64,000 nt of DNA from contig JARLJH010000041.1 in assembly GCA_031291305.1 (NCBI GenBank), positions 1 to 64,000 of the forward strand. The letters are read 5' to 3'. Source of the stretch: Rhodoferax sp. GTDB taxonomy: Bacteria; Pseudomonadota; Gammaproteobacteria; Burkholderiales; Burkholderiaceae_C. Each line of letters opens with the position of its first letter. The stretch's first letter is position 1. The position numbers and the translations under genes are program-made. Below, one piece after another: positions 27,286 through 36,670 of this stretch. The notes under the pieces were generated by a model, which saw only the letters and a list, made by a program, of their open reading frames with translations, was not told where the DNA came from and did not search any database.

Positions 27286-28590
27286 CTAACAGCTTTGCAA
27301 CCCCGCCTCGCCCGTCGCGCGAACGGCACCACGCGCCCGGTCGTATCGGCTGACGCCCAGACCTTCCATGCTGATCTCAGGAGTCTTGCCACTGATCAGG
27401 TCGGCAATGACGCGACCCGTGCCTGCCGCCATGGTCCAGCCCAGCGTGCCGTGGCCGGTGGCCAGCATCATATTGCGCATGCGGCAAGCGCCGAGAATCG
27501 GTGTGCCGTCCGGGGTCATCGGGCGCAAGCCCGTCCAGAACTCGGCGCGAGCCACGTCGCCCCCACGCGGGAACAGGTCGGTGACGACAAACTCCAAGGT
27601 CTTGCGCCGCCCGGCTTCCAGATCCAGGTTAAAGCCAGAGAGCTGCGCCGTGCCACCCACGCGAATACGGTCACCCAGGCGCGTCACCGCCACCTTGTGG
27701 GTCTCGTCCATGATGGTGGATTCGGGGGCCTGCGTGGCGTCGGTAATTGGCACGGTGATCGAAAAACCCTTCACAGGGTAAATCGGCAGCTCAATGCCCA
27801 GCGGTTTGGCCAACTGCGGCGAGTAACTGCCCAGCGCCATCACATACTGATCCGCCGTCAGCAAACCACGGTCAGTCTGCACGCCGACGACCTTTTCACC
27901 CTGATGAACGATATTCTGGATATTCACGCCAAACTCAAAGCGCACGCCCAGCTCACGTGCCATCTCGGCCAGGCGCTGGGTAAACTGGAAGCAATCGCCG
28001 GTTTCGTCGCCCGGCAGGCGCAGCGCACCGACAAACTTCTCTTTGACAGCGGCCAAGGCTGGTTCGTATTGCAGGTAACCAGCGCGATCCAGCACCTGAT
28101 ACGGCACCTTGTACTGCTGCAAGATTTCAACGTCTTTGCCCACACCGTCGAGCTGTTTTTGCGTGCGAAACAGTTGCAGCGTACCTTGGGCGCGGTCGTC
28201 GTAGCGGATGCCGGTTTCGTCACGCAGCTCGCGCAGGCAATCGCGGCTGTACTCGGCCAGGCGCACCATGCGGCCCTTGTTGACGGCGTAGCGTGCCTCG
28301 GTACAGTTGCGCAGCATCTGCAGGCTCCAGCGCCACATGCTGGGGTCAGCCATCGGTTTGATGACCAGCGGGCTGTGGTGCATCATCATCCACTTGATGG
28401 CCTTGATGGGCACGCCAGGACCAGCCCAGGGGGCGGAATAACCTGGCGACACCTCGCCTGCGTTGGCAAAGCTGGTTTCCATGGCGGGGGCCGGTTGCCG
28501 GTCTACCACCGTTACCGCGTGGCCCGCTTTGGCCAGGTAATACGCAATGGTGGTGCCCACCACGCCGCTGCCGAGAATCAGTACAGACAC
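27286..28590 (-). CDS. dadA: D-amino acid dehydrogenase, small/FAD subunit
   Basis: 434 residues from the GTG at 28590. That start is preferred over an in-frame TTG at 28596 because AAGGAG (28597-28602) is 6 nt from the GTG but abuts the TTG. The FAD-binding opening is [25 protein letters not shown]. The body carries DadA blocks ([66 protein letters not shown]). It oxidatively deaminates D-amino acids to 2-oxo acids, passing electrons to the quinone pool. It is divergent from a TyrR-like activator with three palindromes in between, indicating regulation by amino-acid availability. Confidence 0.93.
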   Translation of the reverse strand: MSVLILGSGVVGTTIAYYLAKAGHAVTVVDRQPAPAMETSFANAGEVSPGYSAPWAGPGVPIKAIKWMMMHHSPLVIKPMADPSMWRWSLQMLRNCTEARYAVNKGRMVRLAEYSRDCLRELRDETGIRYDDRAQGTLQLFRTQKQLDGVGKDVEILQQYKVPYQVLDRAGYLQYEPALAAVKEKFVGALRLPGDETGDCFQFTQRLAEMARELGVRFEFGVNIQNIVHQGEKVVGVQTDRGLLTADQYVMALGSYSPQLAKPLGIELPIYPVKGFSITVPITDATQAPESTIMDETHKVAVTRLGDRIRVGGTAQLSGFNLDLEAGRRKTLEFVVTDLFPRGGDVARAEFWTGLRPMTPDGTPILGACRMRNMMLATGHGTLGWTMAAGTGRVIADLISGKTPEISMEGLGVSRYDRARGAVRATGEAGLQSC

Positions 28591-28734
28591 ATCCAACTCC
28601 TTGATTTGAAAGCCTTGGGCGAACCAGCTGGTTTGCCACCTACACGACTAGCGTTAGCACGTCTCATGCCATGAGAAAAATAATCCAATAAATCAAGTAC
28701 TTAGAAAACAGTCGCCAGCCAAAACAGGAACGGT

Positions 28735-28851
28735 GTATTGAATGCAATACAGACAGACCAGATCACTCGCTACTAAAACAAGAATATTTCATTAGTATCA
28801 ACAGACTACGCAATATGTATTGAAGTCAATACAATGTACTGACTTCAATAC
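28735..28851 (+). promoter_or_regulatory. Three palindromic operator boxes between dadA and the TyrR-like gene
   Basis: The boxes are 28735-28750 (GTATTGAATGCAATAC), 28817-28832 (GTATTGAAGTCAATAC, a perfect GTATTGA-N2-TCAATAC palindrome) and 28836-28851 (GTACTGACTTCAATAC). Two boxes are 19 bp apart and directly precede the regulator ATG at 28863, implying autoregulation. The third lies 66 bp further toward dadA. The divergent dadA/TyrR-like arrangement makes that regulator the likely ligand. Confidence 0.7.
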
Positions 28852-28862
28852 AGAAAAACACC

Positions 28863-30401
28863 ATGCGCATCGACGTGCAATTCACCGACCGCGTCGGCAT
28901 CGCCCAGGAAATTCTGGCCACCTCGGCGCAACGAGGTTACAACGTCACCGCCGTGGAGGTGGAGCCGCCCCACGTCTACATCGAAGCCCCGCAGCTCGAC
29001 GATGCCGGGCTGACCGGTCTGCGCGCCGACCTAATGCGTGTACCCGGCGTGCAGACCGTCACGCCGGTGGCCATGCTGCCCGGCGCCCAACGCCGCCTGT
29101 ACCTGGACGCGCTACTGTCCTCCCAGACCGACCCGGTATTCGCGCTGGATGCCGATGGCTTGGTGGTGGTGGCCAACCGCGCAGCCAACACCGCCTGCGC
29201 ATCGATGCAAACCTCCGTCATCGGCCAAACGTTCCAAAGCCTGATCGGGCAAACACAGTTCATGCAAACCCTGGCCGAATGCGATTACCGACTGCCCGTG
29301 ACCGAAGTCGAACTCGGCGGTGAAACCTACATGATGGAAACCACCGCGCTGCAAGAAGCCGATGCCCGCGTGGCCGGGGCCGTCATCACACTGCGCGCTC
29401 CCAGCCGCATGGGCGAACAACTCAGCGCCCTGCAAAACTACAGCACCGGCGGGTTTGACGCGATGCTGGGCCACTCGCAAGAAATGCTGCAACTCAAGCA
29501 ACGTGCCGCGCGCATGGCGCTGGTCGATGCCCCGCTGCTGATCACCGGCGAAACCGGCACCGGCAAAGAACTGCTGGCCCACGCCTGCCACGCCGCCAGT
29601 GGCCGCAGCCTGCAACCGTTTTTTGTCCTGAACTGCGCCGCGCTGCCGGAAAACCTGGCCGAAAGCGAGTTGTTTGGCTACTCACCCGGCGCGTTTACCG
29701 GGGCGCTTCGCGGTGGCAAACCGGGCCTGCTGGAACTGGCCGACCGCGGCACCGTGTTTCTGGATGAAGTGGGCGAAATGTCCGCGTATCTACAGGCCAA
29801 GCTGCTCCGTTTTTTGAATGATGGCAGCTTTCGCCGAGTGGGTGGTGACCGCGAGTTGAAGGTCAATGTGCGCATCATCAGCGCCACCCACCGCAACCTC
29901 GATGAGATGGTAGCCAACGGTAATTTTCGCCAGGATTTGCTCTACCGCCTGAACGTGCTCAACCTGCACATGCCCGCCCTGCGCGCGCGCCCGGACGACA
30001 TCCTGCTGCTGGCCCAATCCATTCTGGAAAAAGCCTGCGCCCAGGCCCGCCGCACGCCCATGCGCCTGAGCGCCGCCGCCAGCGCTGCCTTGCTGACCAA
30101 CCCCTGGGAGGGCAATGTGCGCCAACTGCAAAACGTGATTTTCCGTGCGGTGACCATGAGTGAGCGTGCCTTCATCGACATCGGCGACCTGGAACTGGCC
30201 AGCGCGGCCAGCCCCGCTGATCCCAGCGACACCGCCCAAGTCAACACCCTGGCACAAGCCATGGCCGACTATGAAAAAGCCCTGTTGCTGCGCCTGCACC
30301 GCGAGTTCCCCTCCACCCGCAAACTGGCCAAACGCCTGGGCAGTTCGCACTCAGTCATTGCGCAGCGGCTGCGGCGCTATGGCATTGGAGACGGACCATG
30401 A
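28863..30401 (+). CDS. TyrR-like sigma-54-dependent activator
   Basis: 512 residues. An N-terminal ACT domain (about 1-75) is followed by a PAS domain (about 80-180) and an AAA+ domain (about 205-435). The AAA+ domain has Walker A GETGTGKE, GAFTGA (in YSPGAFTGAL), Walker B-like GTVFLDEVGEM and NPWEGNVRQLQN. A C-terminal helix-turn-helix (STRKLAKRLGSSHSVIAQRLRRYGI) completes it. E. coli TyrR lacks the GAFTGA loop and works on sigma-70; its presence here predicts sigma-54 activation, as in PhhR-type proteins. The ACT domain suggests an amino-acid ligand. It is divergent from dadA, its likely target. Confidence 0.9.
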   Translation: MRIDVQFTDRVGIAQEILATSAQRGYNVTAVEVEPPHVYIEAPQLDDAGLTGLRADLMRVPGVQTVTPVAMLPGAQRRLYLDALLSSQTDPVFALDADGLVVVANRAANTACASMQTSVIGQTFQSLIGQTQFMQTLAECDYRLPVTEVELGGETYMMETTALQEADARVAGAVITLRAPSRMGEQLSALQNYSTGGFDAMLGHSQEMLQLKQRAARMALVDAPLLITGETGTGKELLAHACHAASGRSLQPFFVLNCAALPENLAESELFGYSPGAFTGALRGGKPGLLELADRGTVFLDEVGEMSAYLQAKLLRFLNDGSFRRVGGDRELKVNVRIISATHRNLDEMVANGNFRQDLLYRLNVLNLHMPALRARPDDILLLAQSILEKACAQARRTPMRLSAAASAALLTNPWEGNVRQLQNVIFRAVTMSERAFIDIGDLELASAASPADPSDTAQVNTLAQAMADYEKALLLRLHREFPSTRKLAKRLGSSHSVIAQRLRRYGIGDGP

Positions 30402-30545
30402 CTCCCTCATTGCCCCAATAACGCAGCCGAAACCGACTCAACGCCTATGAAGACGCACCAGACCAGAAAAGTTGCAGCGTGCTGTACCCACAAGCCACAA
30501 ACGCCAGCAACGGACCAACAATCACAAGTACCACCTCTGGTTTTG

Positions 30546-30896
30546 TTAGGGAGTGGCCGCCGCTATCACCACCATTTCAATCTTCCAACCGGGCTTGACC
30601 AACTGTGCCTGAACAGTGGCGCGCGGCGGTGTGTGGCCAGCGGCAACCCAGGCATCCCAGACCGCGTTCATGCCATCAAAGTCAGCCAGGTCCACCAGAA
30701 AAATTTGCGCCATCACAATCTTGCTTTTGTCGCTGCCAGCACGCGCCAAGAGCGCATCCACCGCCGCTAACACTTGGCGCGTCTGCCCCTGAATGTCCTG
30801 CGTGATGTCGTCAGCCACCTGCCCAGCCAGGTAAATCGTACCGTTGTGCACGGCCATCTCGGACATGCGGGGGCCGACATCGAAACGTTTGATCAT
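30546..30896 (-). CDS. ridA: RidA-family enamine/imine deaminase
   Basis: 116 residues, YjgF/YER057c/UK114 fold. It has GTIYLAGQVADD, TRQVLAAVDALLARAGSDKSKIV and PPRATVQAQLVKPGWKIEMVVIA, including the substrate-binding Arg. RidA hydrolyses reactive 2-iminoacids made by PLP enzymes and amino-acid oxidoreductases, which suits the dadA neighbourhood. The 30402-30545 gap between it and the TyrR-like gene contains nothing recognisable. The terminal Glu is replaced by a VIAAATP end, so it belongs to a YjgF subgroup rather than canonical RidA. Confidence 0.85.
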   Translation of the reverse strand: MIKRFDVGPRMSEMAVHNGTIYLAGQVADDITQDIQGQTRQVLAAVDALLARAGSDKSKIVMAQIFLVDLADFDGMNAVWDAWVAAGHTPPRATVQAQLVKPGWKIEMVVIAAATP

Positions 30897-31119
30897 GTGA
30901 TTTTCTCCTTCGTATTTTCAAATGCACCATTCAACAATCAATTGAGTATGCATGGAAATGCTGCACCTCTCTCCAGTCTGAACGAGCTGCGGGACTGTCG
31001 TTGGTCACTGGATTCCGGTAATGCGGTGCCCGATTTGAACCAGTTTTTCGGTTCTACTTAGTCAGCACAACAAGCTTTCAACTGTCAGATGTTTCCGACA
31101 CACCTCGCTTATGTGTGGG

Positions 31120-32709
31120 TTAAATCCCTCGCGCAAGCCCATCGCTGCGCGGGTCGTGGGCGCCTGTCATACTCCCGCTGACCGAGTCGATGGCAATGAC
31201 ACCGGGGTGCCCCATCAGTGGGTTGCCTGCGGCAAGCAAGCTGATAGCATGGCCGCGCTGGCGCAAGTCAGCGATTGCCTCTGGTGCAACATCCGCTTCC
31301 AGCTTGAGCGAGTCGGTGGCATCGGAAAAAGTTTTCCCCAATAGAAAGCGGGGCGCCGCCAGAGCCGCCATCGGGTCCATGCCGTAATCGATCAGGCGGG
31401 TCAGTACTGCCGACAGAGTTTGTGGTTGGCCGTCGGCACCCTGGGTGCCATAGAGCAATTGCACCTTGCCGTCTTTTCGGTACATGCCGGGGTTGAGCGT
31501 ATGGAACGGGCGTTTGCCCGCCACAAGCACGTTGGGGTGCCCAGGCTCCAGGGAGAACGATGCGCCACGGTTGTGCCAGAGGATACCGGTGTCACCGATC
31601 AGCACGCCGCTCCCCCAATCGAAATACACCGTCGCCAGCAGAGACACGCTGCGGCCGGCCGCATCCGCTGCGCCCACATACACCGTGTCGCCGTGCTGAT
31701 ACGGGTGCGGCCAGCGCAAGGCCTGATCCCTGCGGATGGCGTTGGCACCGGCGTTCAAATGCGGGGCCGACACCATTTTTTCCACCGGTACGTTCACAAA
31801 ATCCGGATCGGCGACCCAGCGGTTGCGGTCCAAAAAAGCCTGTTTGACGGCTTCCACCAGCAGATGGTAGTGATCGGCGCTGCCTTCGGCGATGTTGCGC
31901 AGGTCAAAGCGCTCCAATATACCCATGATTTGCAGGGTGGTGATGCCCTGCGTTGGCGGTTGGTGCGCCAGCAACTCTCCACCCCGGTACGCCACGCTCA
32001 ATGGCGGCTCGATGCGGGCGCGGGTTTGCGCGAGGTCTTTGCCAGTGAGTGGCGATCCGGCTGTGCGCAGGCCATCGGCAATGGCGCGGCCCAATTGCCC
32101 CTCATAAAAGTCGCGTGGGCCACGTTCGGCCAGCGTTTCCAAGGTGCGTGCCAATGCGGACTGTTGACGCAGAAAACCTCTGGGTGGCACTTGCCCTTCG
32201 TGTAAATAGGTGTCGTAAATGTCCGGCAAACTGTTGGCCTCTTTCAAGCGGAAATCGAGCCAGAAGCGCTCGGACTCGCTGATGGCAAATCCCTCGTGGG
32301 CCAGTGCGATGGCCGGGCTCAGTAGGTCGCTCCAGCTTTTCTTTCCACCCCAGTCGTTTTGACTGATGGACAGTGCCTGCCCCAGCGCGTCCACTGTGGC
32401 GGCGGTGGTCAGCGCCGCGCGTGGACCTCGAACCGGAATGCTCCCGGTATAGCCGGACACCTCAGCGACTGCCTGCCCGATGCCGGAGATGGTTTGTACC
32501 GCACCGGTAGCATCACTCACCAGCAAAAAGGCATCTCCACCGAGCCCACAGAAATGCGGATAGGTCACACACAGACTGGCCACCGTGGCAATGGCCGCGT
32601 CGATGGCGTTGCCACCGCTGGCCAGCACATCCAAACCACATTGCGTCGCCAGCGCATGGGGACTGGTGACCATGCCCTGAGTCGAGTGTGCTGACGTCTT
32701 GGGGGTCAT
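31120..32709 (-). CDS. Gamma-glutamyltransferase-fold hydrolase (oxamate amidohydrolase/HpxW-like?)
   Basis: 529 residues of the Ntn-hydrolase GGT family, normally auto-processed at a Thr. Here that is Thr342 in HGDTVYVGAAD, followed by SVSLLATVYFDWGSGV. There is no signal peptide, so it is cytoplasmic, unlike periplasmic GGT. Cytoplasmic GGT homologues in ureide loci include HpxW, which hydrolyses oxamate. It is last in an operon with a PuuE-like deacetylase and a SnoaL-like protein, and its start overlaps the deacetylase stop (ATGA). The specific substrate remains inference. Confidence 0.8.
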   Translation of the reverse strand: MTPKTSAHSTQGMVTSPHALATQCGLDVLASGGNAIDAAIATVASLCVTYPHFCGLGGDAFLLVSDATGAVQTISGIGQAVAEVSGYTGSIPVRGPRAALTTAATVDALGQALSISQNDWGGKKSWSDLLSPAIALAHEGFAISESERFWLDFRLKEANSLPDIYDTYLHEGQVPPRGFLRQQSALARTLETLAERGPRDFYEGQLGRAIADGLRTAGSPLTGKDLAQTRARIEPPLSVAYRGGELLAHQPPTQGITTLQIMGILERFDLRNIAEGSADHYHLLVEAVKQAFLDRNRWVADPDFVNVPVEKMVSAPHLNAGANAIRRDQALRWPHPYQHGDTVYVGAADAAGRSVSLLATVYFDWGSGVLIGDTGILWHNRGASFSLEPGHPNVLVAGKRPFHTLNPGMYRKDGKVQLLYGTQGADGQPQTLSAVLTRLIDYGMDPMAALAAPRFLLGKTFSDATDSLKLEADVAPEAIADLRQRGHAISLLAAGNPLMGHPGVIAIDSVSGSMTGAHDPRSDGLARGI

Positions 32710-33611
32710 GACGCAAGCAGTTGTAGCGACTGCCTATGCGCGCAGATGGCACCTGGTGTGGTGACCCAAATGTCGCCCTGATCACGCGCAGCGGCGATAT
32801 GCTGCAGCGCACGACGCAGGTGTCGCAATCGGTAAGGTTGCCCCACGATATACGGGTGCAGCGCAATGCCCATCACCAGACTCTGTTGTTGGCTTTGCTG
32901 CAGCATCTCGTCGAAGTTGTCGATGATCATGTCGGCAAAGGCCGCGCCATCCAAGTGACGGCCCATGACCATCGGAATGTCATTGAGCTCCTGCGGGTAG
33001 GGAATCGACCAGAGCGTTTGACCTGAGCGCGTTTGCATCGGTGTGGGCTGGTCATCGTGCGCCCAGTTCAGCGTGTAGGTGTAGCCTTCTTCGGCCAGCA
33101 GGTCGGGGGTGGTACGGCTCTCGGATATCCAGGGTGACAGCCAACCAGCGGGTGCCTGGCCTTGCAGTGTGGCGATGCGCTCACGGCAACCCGCCAGCAA
33201 CTCGCGTTCCGCATCCTCGGTGAAATCAGATTGACGAAAAGAGTTGCTGTGGCCGTGTCCTACCAGTTCATCGCCTCTGTCGATAACGGCACGCAACAGA
33301 TCCGGGCAATGATCCATCAAGGCGGTGTTGATGAGAGCTGCGGTGGGCAGGCGGAGTTGATCAAACAATTCGAGACAGCGCCAAGCGCCAACCCGGTTGC
33401 CATACTCGCGCCAACTGTAGTTGAGCACGTCCGGTTGGGGAGAGGCCGGGCCAATGCCCGCACCCAGCCCCTCGCCAAAGGCAAAGTGTTCCAGGTTAAA
33501 GCCGATATAGACTGCCAAGCGCTTGCCCTGCGGCCAGGTGAAGTCGTGGCGGTCGGTGATGGCGCTGTAGGCAAAACGGCCGTTGTCGGGAATGGTGCTG
33601 AAGGTACTCAT
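32706..33611 (-). CDS. Polysaccharide-deacetylase-family protein (PuuE/allantoinase-like)
   Basis: 301 residues from the ATG at 33611. NodB-homology fold with FTWPQGKRLAVYIGFNLE, a REYGNRVGAWRCLELFDQLRLPTAALINTAL block, VGHGHSNSF with the metal-binding His pair, and a late IALHPYIVGQPYR. The YGxRxGxWR segment is typical of PuuE-type cyclic-amide hydrolases rather than of chitin deacetylases, so hydrolysis of a ring amide (allantoin- or hydantoin-like) is more likely than sugar deacetylation. It sits between the SnoaL-like and GGT-like genes in one operon. Confidence 0.8.
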   Translation of the reverse strand: MSTFSTIPDNGRFAYSAITDRHDFTWPQGKRLAVYIGFNLEHFAFGEGLGAGIGPASPQPDVLNYSWREYGNRVGAWRCLELFDQLRLPTAALINTALMDHCPDLLRAVIDRGDELVGHGHSNSFRQSDFTEDAERELLAGCRERIATLQGQAPAGWLSPWISESRTTPDLLAEEGYTYTLNWAHDDQPTPMQTRSGQTLWSIPYPQELNDIPMVMGRHLDGAAFADMIIDNFDEMLQQSQQQSLVMGIALHPYIVGQPYRLRHLRRALQHIAAARDQGDIWVTTPGAICAHRQSLQLLAS

Positions 33612-33613
33612 AC

Positions 33614-34027
33614 TCAGAGCGTCGCCAGGCCAGCGCGTACCAGCATCCTCTCGGCGCTGTCGTTCCACACGTCCATTTGCACAATCTTGCCCTGCTTCAC
33701 CACATAGCGGTCGACATAGCGGTTGCCTTCAAACGGTGTGCCGTCAGGCCACTCGCCATAGAGCGTGCCGATGTTGTAAACAATCGCCTCGTCATCGGTG
33801 GCACCGGCGACCAGGTCAGTTTGTTCAAAACGCTTTTTGACCCAGGCATAGCGACCGGCGTTAAACGCGCTGCATTCCGAGGGGTCGCGCATGGCCCGCC
33901 CGCCGGTGAAGCGGATGCGCAGCTCGGGTGAGGTGAAGGCGCGCGCCCCTTCCGGGTCGGGAATCATGATGATGCGCAGAAATTCTTCCACGATCTCCTT
34001 GGGACCTAATAACTTAGCTTCGTTCAT
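33614..34027 (-). CDS. SnoaL-like small protein (NTF2 fold)
   Basis: 137 residues from the ATG at 34027, six bases after AAGGA. It has an NTF2/SnoaL-like fold pattern: IVEEFLRIIMIPDPEGARAFTSPELRIRFTGG at the start and YGEWPDGTPFEGNRYVDRYVVKQGKIVQMDVWND at the end. It leads the three-gene minus-strand operon. NTF2-like proteins such as HpxZ/AtzH-type accessory factors occur with cyclic-amide amidohydrolases, but no catalytic residue can be assigned. The frame is open further upstream, but those codons overlap the intergenic regulatory region. Confidence 0.75.
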   Translation of the reverse strand: MNEAKLLGPKEIVEEFLRIIMIPDPEGARAFTSPELRIRFTGGRAMRDPSECSAFNAGRYAWVKKRFEQTDLVAGATDDEAIVYNIGTLYGEWPDGTPFEGNRYVDRYVVKQGKIVQMDVWNDSAERMLVRAGLATL

Positions 34028-34171
34028 AGACATTCCTTGATGCTGTGCGCAGCTTCCAAGCAGCTTCCGTTCCATAGTGCAATGCCGTGATGCGAGTTTG
34101 AATGCGCACCGTCTTGAGCATGTTGCAGGCAGTTTGATGAGGTGTTCCGCACAATTGCAAGGCGCATCGCA

Positions 34172-34217
34172 CAAAGTCAGTGCACTTTGCATACATTTTC
34201 TTTGAAAATTGCATACA
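34172..34217 (+). promoter_or_regulatory. Candidate GntR operators: TTGCATACA direct repeats
   Basis: TTGCATACA occurs at 34187-34195 and 34209-34217, 22 bp apart (two helical turns). The second is part of TTGCATACAA, close to a palindrome as expected of FCD-type GntR proteins. An inverted repeat CAAAGT/ACTTTG spans 34172-34189. The sites lie between two divergent operons and just upstream of a sigma-54 promoter. The GntR gene of the cluster (38469) is the likely ligand. Confidence 0.5.
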
Positions 34218-34223
34218 AAGTCT

Positions 34224-34239
34224 TGGCACGGCGTTTGCA
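34224..34239 (+). promoter_or_regulatory. Sigma-54 promoter of the ABC transporter operon
   Basis: TGGCACG-GCGT-TTGCA matches the sigma-54 consensus TGGCACG-N4-TTGCW at every position, with GG and GC ten bases apart. The predicted transcription start is about 34250, only four bases before the ATG at 34254. The mRNA would therefore be nearly leaderless, and the earlier in-frame starts at 34209 and 34242 would be upstream of it. Sigma-54 control points to nitrogen limitation. Confidence 0.75.
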
Positions 34240-34253
34240 TCATGCACAGCCAT

Positions 34254-35291
34254 ATGAATGCCGTCACCTCCTCCAGAAGTGCCATTGAAGTCGTTGGTTT
34301 GACCAAGCGCTACGGCGCGGGCAAGCCCGCCGTGGACAACATCAACCTGCGCATTGCTAGCGGTAGTTATTGCTGCCTGCTCGGGCCTTCAGGCTGCGGC
34401 AAGAGCACCACGCTTCGCATGATTGCCGGGCACGAGTCGGTCACCAGTGGTGACGTGCTACTGGAGAACCGCAACATCACGGACTTGCCAGCCGCGGAGC
34501 GTGGTACGGCCATGATGTTCCAGAGTTTTGCGCTGTTTCCCCACCTGAGCGCACTGGACAACGTGGCCTTCAGTTTGAAGATGAAGGGCGTGACCAAGAC
34601 TGAACGCCAGGCCAAAGCGCAGGACCTGCTGGAACGTGTGGCCATGGGTCATCTGGCTCAGCGCAAGCCCGGTGAACTGTCGGGTGGTCAGCAGCAGCGC
34701 GTGGCCTTGGCTCGCGCCCTGATCACGCAGCCCAAGGCGCTGTTGCTGGACGAGCCTTTGTCTGCTCTAGACCCCTTTCTGCGCATCCAGATGCGCGCTG
34801 AATTGCGACGTTGGCAAAAGGAGCTGGGGCTGACCTTCATCCATGTGACCCACTCGCAGGAAGAAGCCATGGCTCTGGCCGACACCATGGTGGTGATGAA
34901 CCATGGCGTGATCGAGCAAAGCGGCTCACCCCACAGCGTCTACAACAAACCCATCAACGAATTTGTGGCGCGTTTCATGGGAGGCCATAACGTGATTGAG
35001 ACCCCCGCAGGCAAGATTGGGGTGCGCACCGACCAAACACGTGTGGCCCACACCGGCGCTCAAGAAATCTCTGACCTGCCCAGCATTTCGGCCCTCGTCA
35101 CCGACGTGGAATATCAAGGCACCTATGTGCTCCTGGGTCTGCAGAACCCGGCGTCCCAACACGCGGTGGTGAGTAGCGCCGAATACTCTGTCATGCTGTC
35201 CGAAAGTCAGTTTGCAGCCACCCCGTTTGACGTCGGCGATGCGGTGCAACTGGCTTGGACGCCCGAATCTGCCCACGCGCTACAAGCCTGA
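34254..35291 (+). CDS. Polyamine-type ABC transporter ATPase
   Basis: 345 residues from the ATG at 34254 (earlier in-frame ATGs at 34209 and 34242 would overlap the sigma-54 promoter). Walker A GPSGCGKST, Q-loop MMFQSFALFPHL, signature LSGGQQQRVALARAL, Walker B LLLDEPLSALD and a TOBE-like C-terminal domain from ~285. This is the PotA/FbpC class that powers uptake of spermidine/putrescine-like or small organic nitrogen compounds. It is the first of four transporter genes. Confidence 0.9.
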   Translation: MNAVTSSRSAIEVVGLTKRYGAGKPAVDNINLRIASGSYCCLLGPSGCGKSTTLRMIAGHESVTSGDVLLENRNITDLPAAERGTAMMFQSFALFPHLSALDNVAFSLKMKGVTKTERQAKAQDLLERVAMGHLAQRKPGELSGGQQQRVALARALITQPKALLLDEPLSALDPFLRIQMRAELRRWQKELGLTFIHVTHSQEEAMALADTMVVMNHGVIEQSGSPHSVYNKPINEFVARFMGGHNVIETPAGKIGVRTDQTRVAHTGAQEISDLPSISALVTDVEYQGTYVLLGLQNPASQHAVVSSAEYSVMLSESQFAATPFDVGDAVQLAWTPESAHALQA

Positions 35292-35359
35292 TGGTCAACC
35301 CAAATCCCTGTTCCCCTCAACCTTCGCAAGAAGTTTCACCACCCCAAAGGAGTTACTCC

Positions 35360-36640
35360 ATGTCAGACGCAATGAAAGATTCGACCCTTGGCGCACTCGC
35401 CTTACAGCGCCGCACGGTACTCAAAGGCACAGCTGGCATTTTGGCCACCGGCCTTTTCCCCGCAGTCCACGCTCAAGAAAAAATCGTGCTGCGTTACCTG
35501 GGTACGGCGGTGAATCAGGACAAGGAAATTGCCGACAAATTCAAAGCCGACACCGGCATTGAAATTCAATACGTGGCCGTCACCACCGATGACGTAACCA
35601 AGCGTGCCGTCACTGCACCCAACAGCTTCGACCTGATCGACTCCGAGTATTTCTCGCTGAAGAACATTGTGCCAACCGGTAACCTCAAAGGCATTGACAC
35701 CAAGCGCATCAAGAACGCCGACAAAATCACCACGTTGTTCACCAAAGGTGAAGTAGCAGGCAAAAAGGTCGGCGATCAGGGCACGGCACCTAAAAAGGTG
35801 ATCTATCTGGAAGGTGAACACAGCAAGAAGTTTGCGACCAGCCCGACACAGTTCATGTCGCTGATCCCCACCGTGTACAACGCCGACACGCTGGGCATTC
35901 GCCCCGACCTGATCAAACGTCCTATCAATTCCTGGGCCGAATTACTGAATCCTGAATTCAAGGGCAAGGCTGCGATTCTGAACATCCCTTCCATTGGCAT
36001 CATGGACGCCGCCATGGTGGTTGAAGCCATGGGCCTCTACAAGTACCCGGACAAGGGCAACATGACCAAGAAGGAGATTGATCTGACCATCAAAACCCTG
36101 ATTGAAGCCAAGAAGCAAGGCCAGTTCCGCAGCCTGTGGAAAGACTTCAACGAGTCCGTCAATCTGATGGCTTCTGGTGAAGTGGTGATCCAGTCCATGT
36201 GGTCACCTGCGGTGACTGCCGTGCGTACCAAGGGCATCGCCTGCAACTTCCAGCCGCTCAAAGAAGGCTATCGCGCCTGGGCCTCCGGTTTTGGTCTGCC
36301 CGCAACCCTGTCAGGCAAGAAGCTGGATGGCGCCTATGAGTTCATCAACTGGTTCCTGGACGGCTGGGCGGGTGCCTACCTCAACCGCCAGGGCTACTAC
36401 AGCGCCGTGCTGGAAACCGCCAAGGCCAAGATGGAACCCTACGAATGGGCCTACTGGATGGAAGGCAAGCCCGCCGCGCAAGACATCAAGAGCCCGCATG
36501 GCGACCTGCTGGCCAAGAAGGGCGAAGTGCGCGACGGCGGCAGCTATGAGGCCCGCATGGGTGGCATTGCCTGCTGGAATGCGGTCATGGACGAAAACGC
36601 GTACATGGTCAAAAAGTGGAATGAGTTCGTAGCTGCCTGA
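35360..36640 (+). CDS. ABC transporter substrate-binding protein (Tat-exported, PotD-like)
   Basis: 426 residues from the ATG at 35360, which follows AAAGGAGT. The N-terminus has a twin-arginine signal (LQRRTVLKGTAGILATG...AHAQ-like cleavage near residue 37). The mature part is a PotD/extracellular solute-binding type-1 fold (YLGTAVNQDKEIADKFKADTGIEIQYV; FDLIDSEYFSLKNIVPTGNLKGID; NFQPLKEGYRAWASGFGLPA). Tat export implies folding in the cytoplasm, possibly with a cofactor. The substrate is unknown. It belongs with the ATPase and two permeases. Confidence 0.88.
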   Translation: MSDAMKDSTLGALALQRRTVLKGTAGILATGLFPAVHAQEKIVLRYLGTAVNQDKEIADKFKADTGIEIQYVAVTTDDVTKRAVTAPNSFDLIDSEYFSLKNIVPTGNLKGIDTKRIKNADKITTLFTKGEVAGKKVGDQGTAPKKVIYLEGEHSKKFATSPTQFMSLIPTVYNADTLGIRPDLIKRPINSWAELLNPEFKGKAAILNIPSIGIMDAAMVVEAMGLYKYPDKGNMTKKEIDLTIKTLIEAKKQGQFRSLWKDFNESVNLMASGEVVIQSMWSPAVTAVRTKGIACNFQPLKEGYRAWASGFGLPATLSGKKLDGAYEFINWFLDGWAGAYLNRQGYYSAVLETAKAKMEPYEWAYWMEGKPAAQDIKSPHGDLLAKKGEVRDGGSYEARMGGIACWNAVMDENAYMVKKWNEFVAA

Positions 36641-36670
36641 ACGTGAGTAAGACACCGAGGTGATTTGAAT

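Noticed and set aside
28603-28640. Sigma-54-like GG-N10-GC upstream of dadA on the minus strand
   Set aside because: Flanking bases do not match TGGCACG/TTGCA; too weak to list, although the TyrR-like activator carries GAFTGA.
30949-31001. Similarity between 30949-31001 and 39971-40012 (GCATG..AATGCTGC..CTCCAG)
   Set aside because: Short and imperfect; could be chance or a very decayed repeat, and only two copies were seen.
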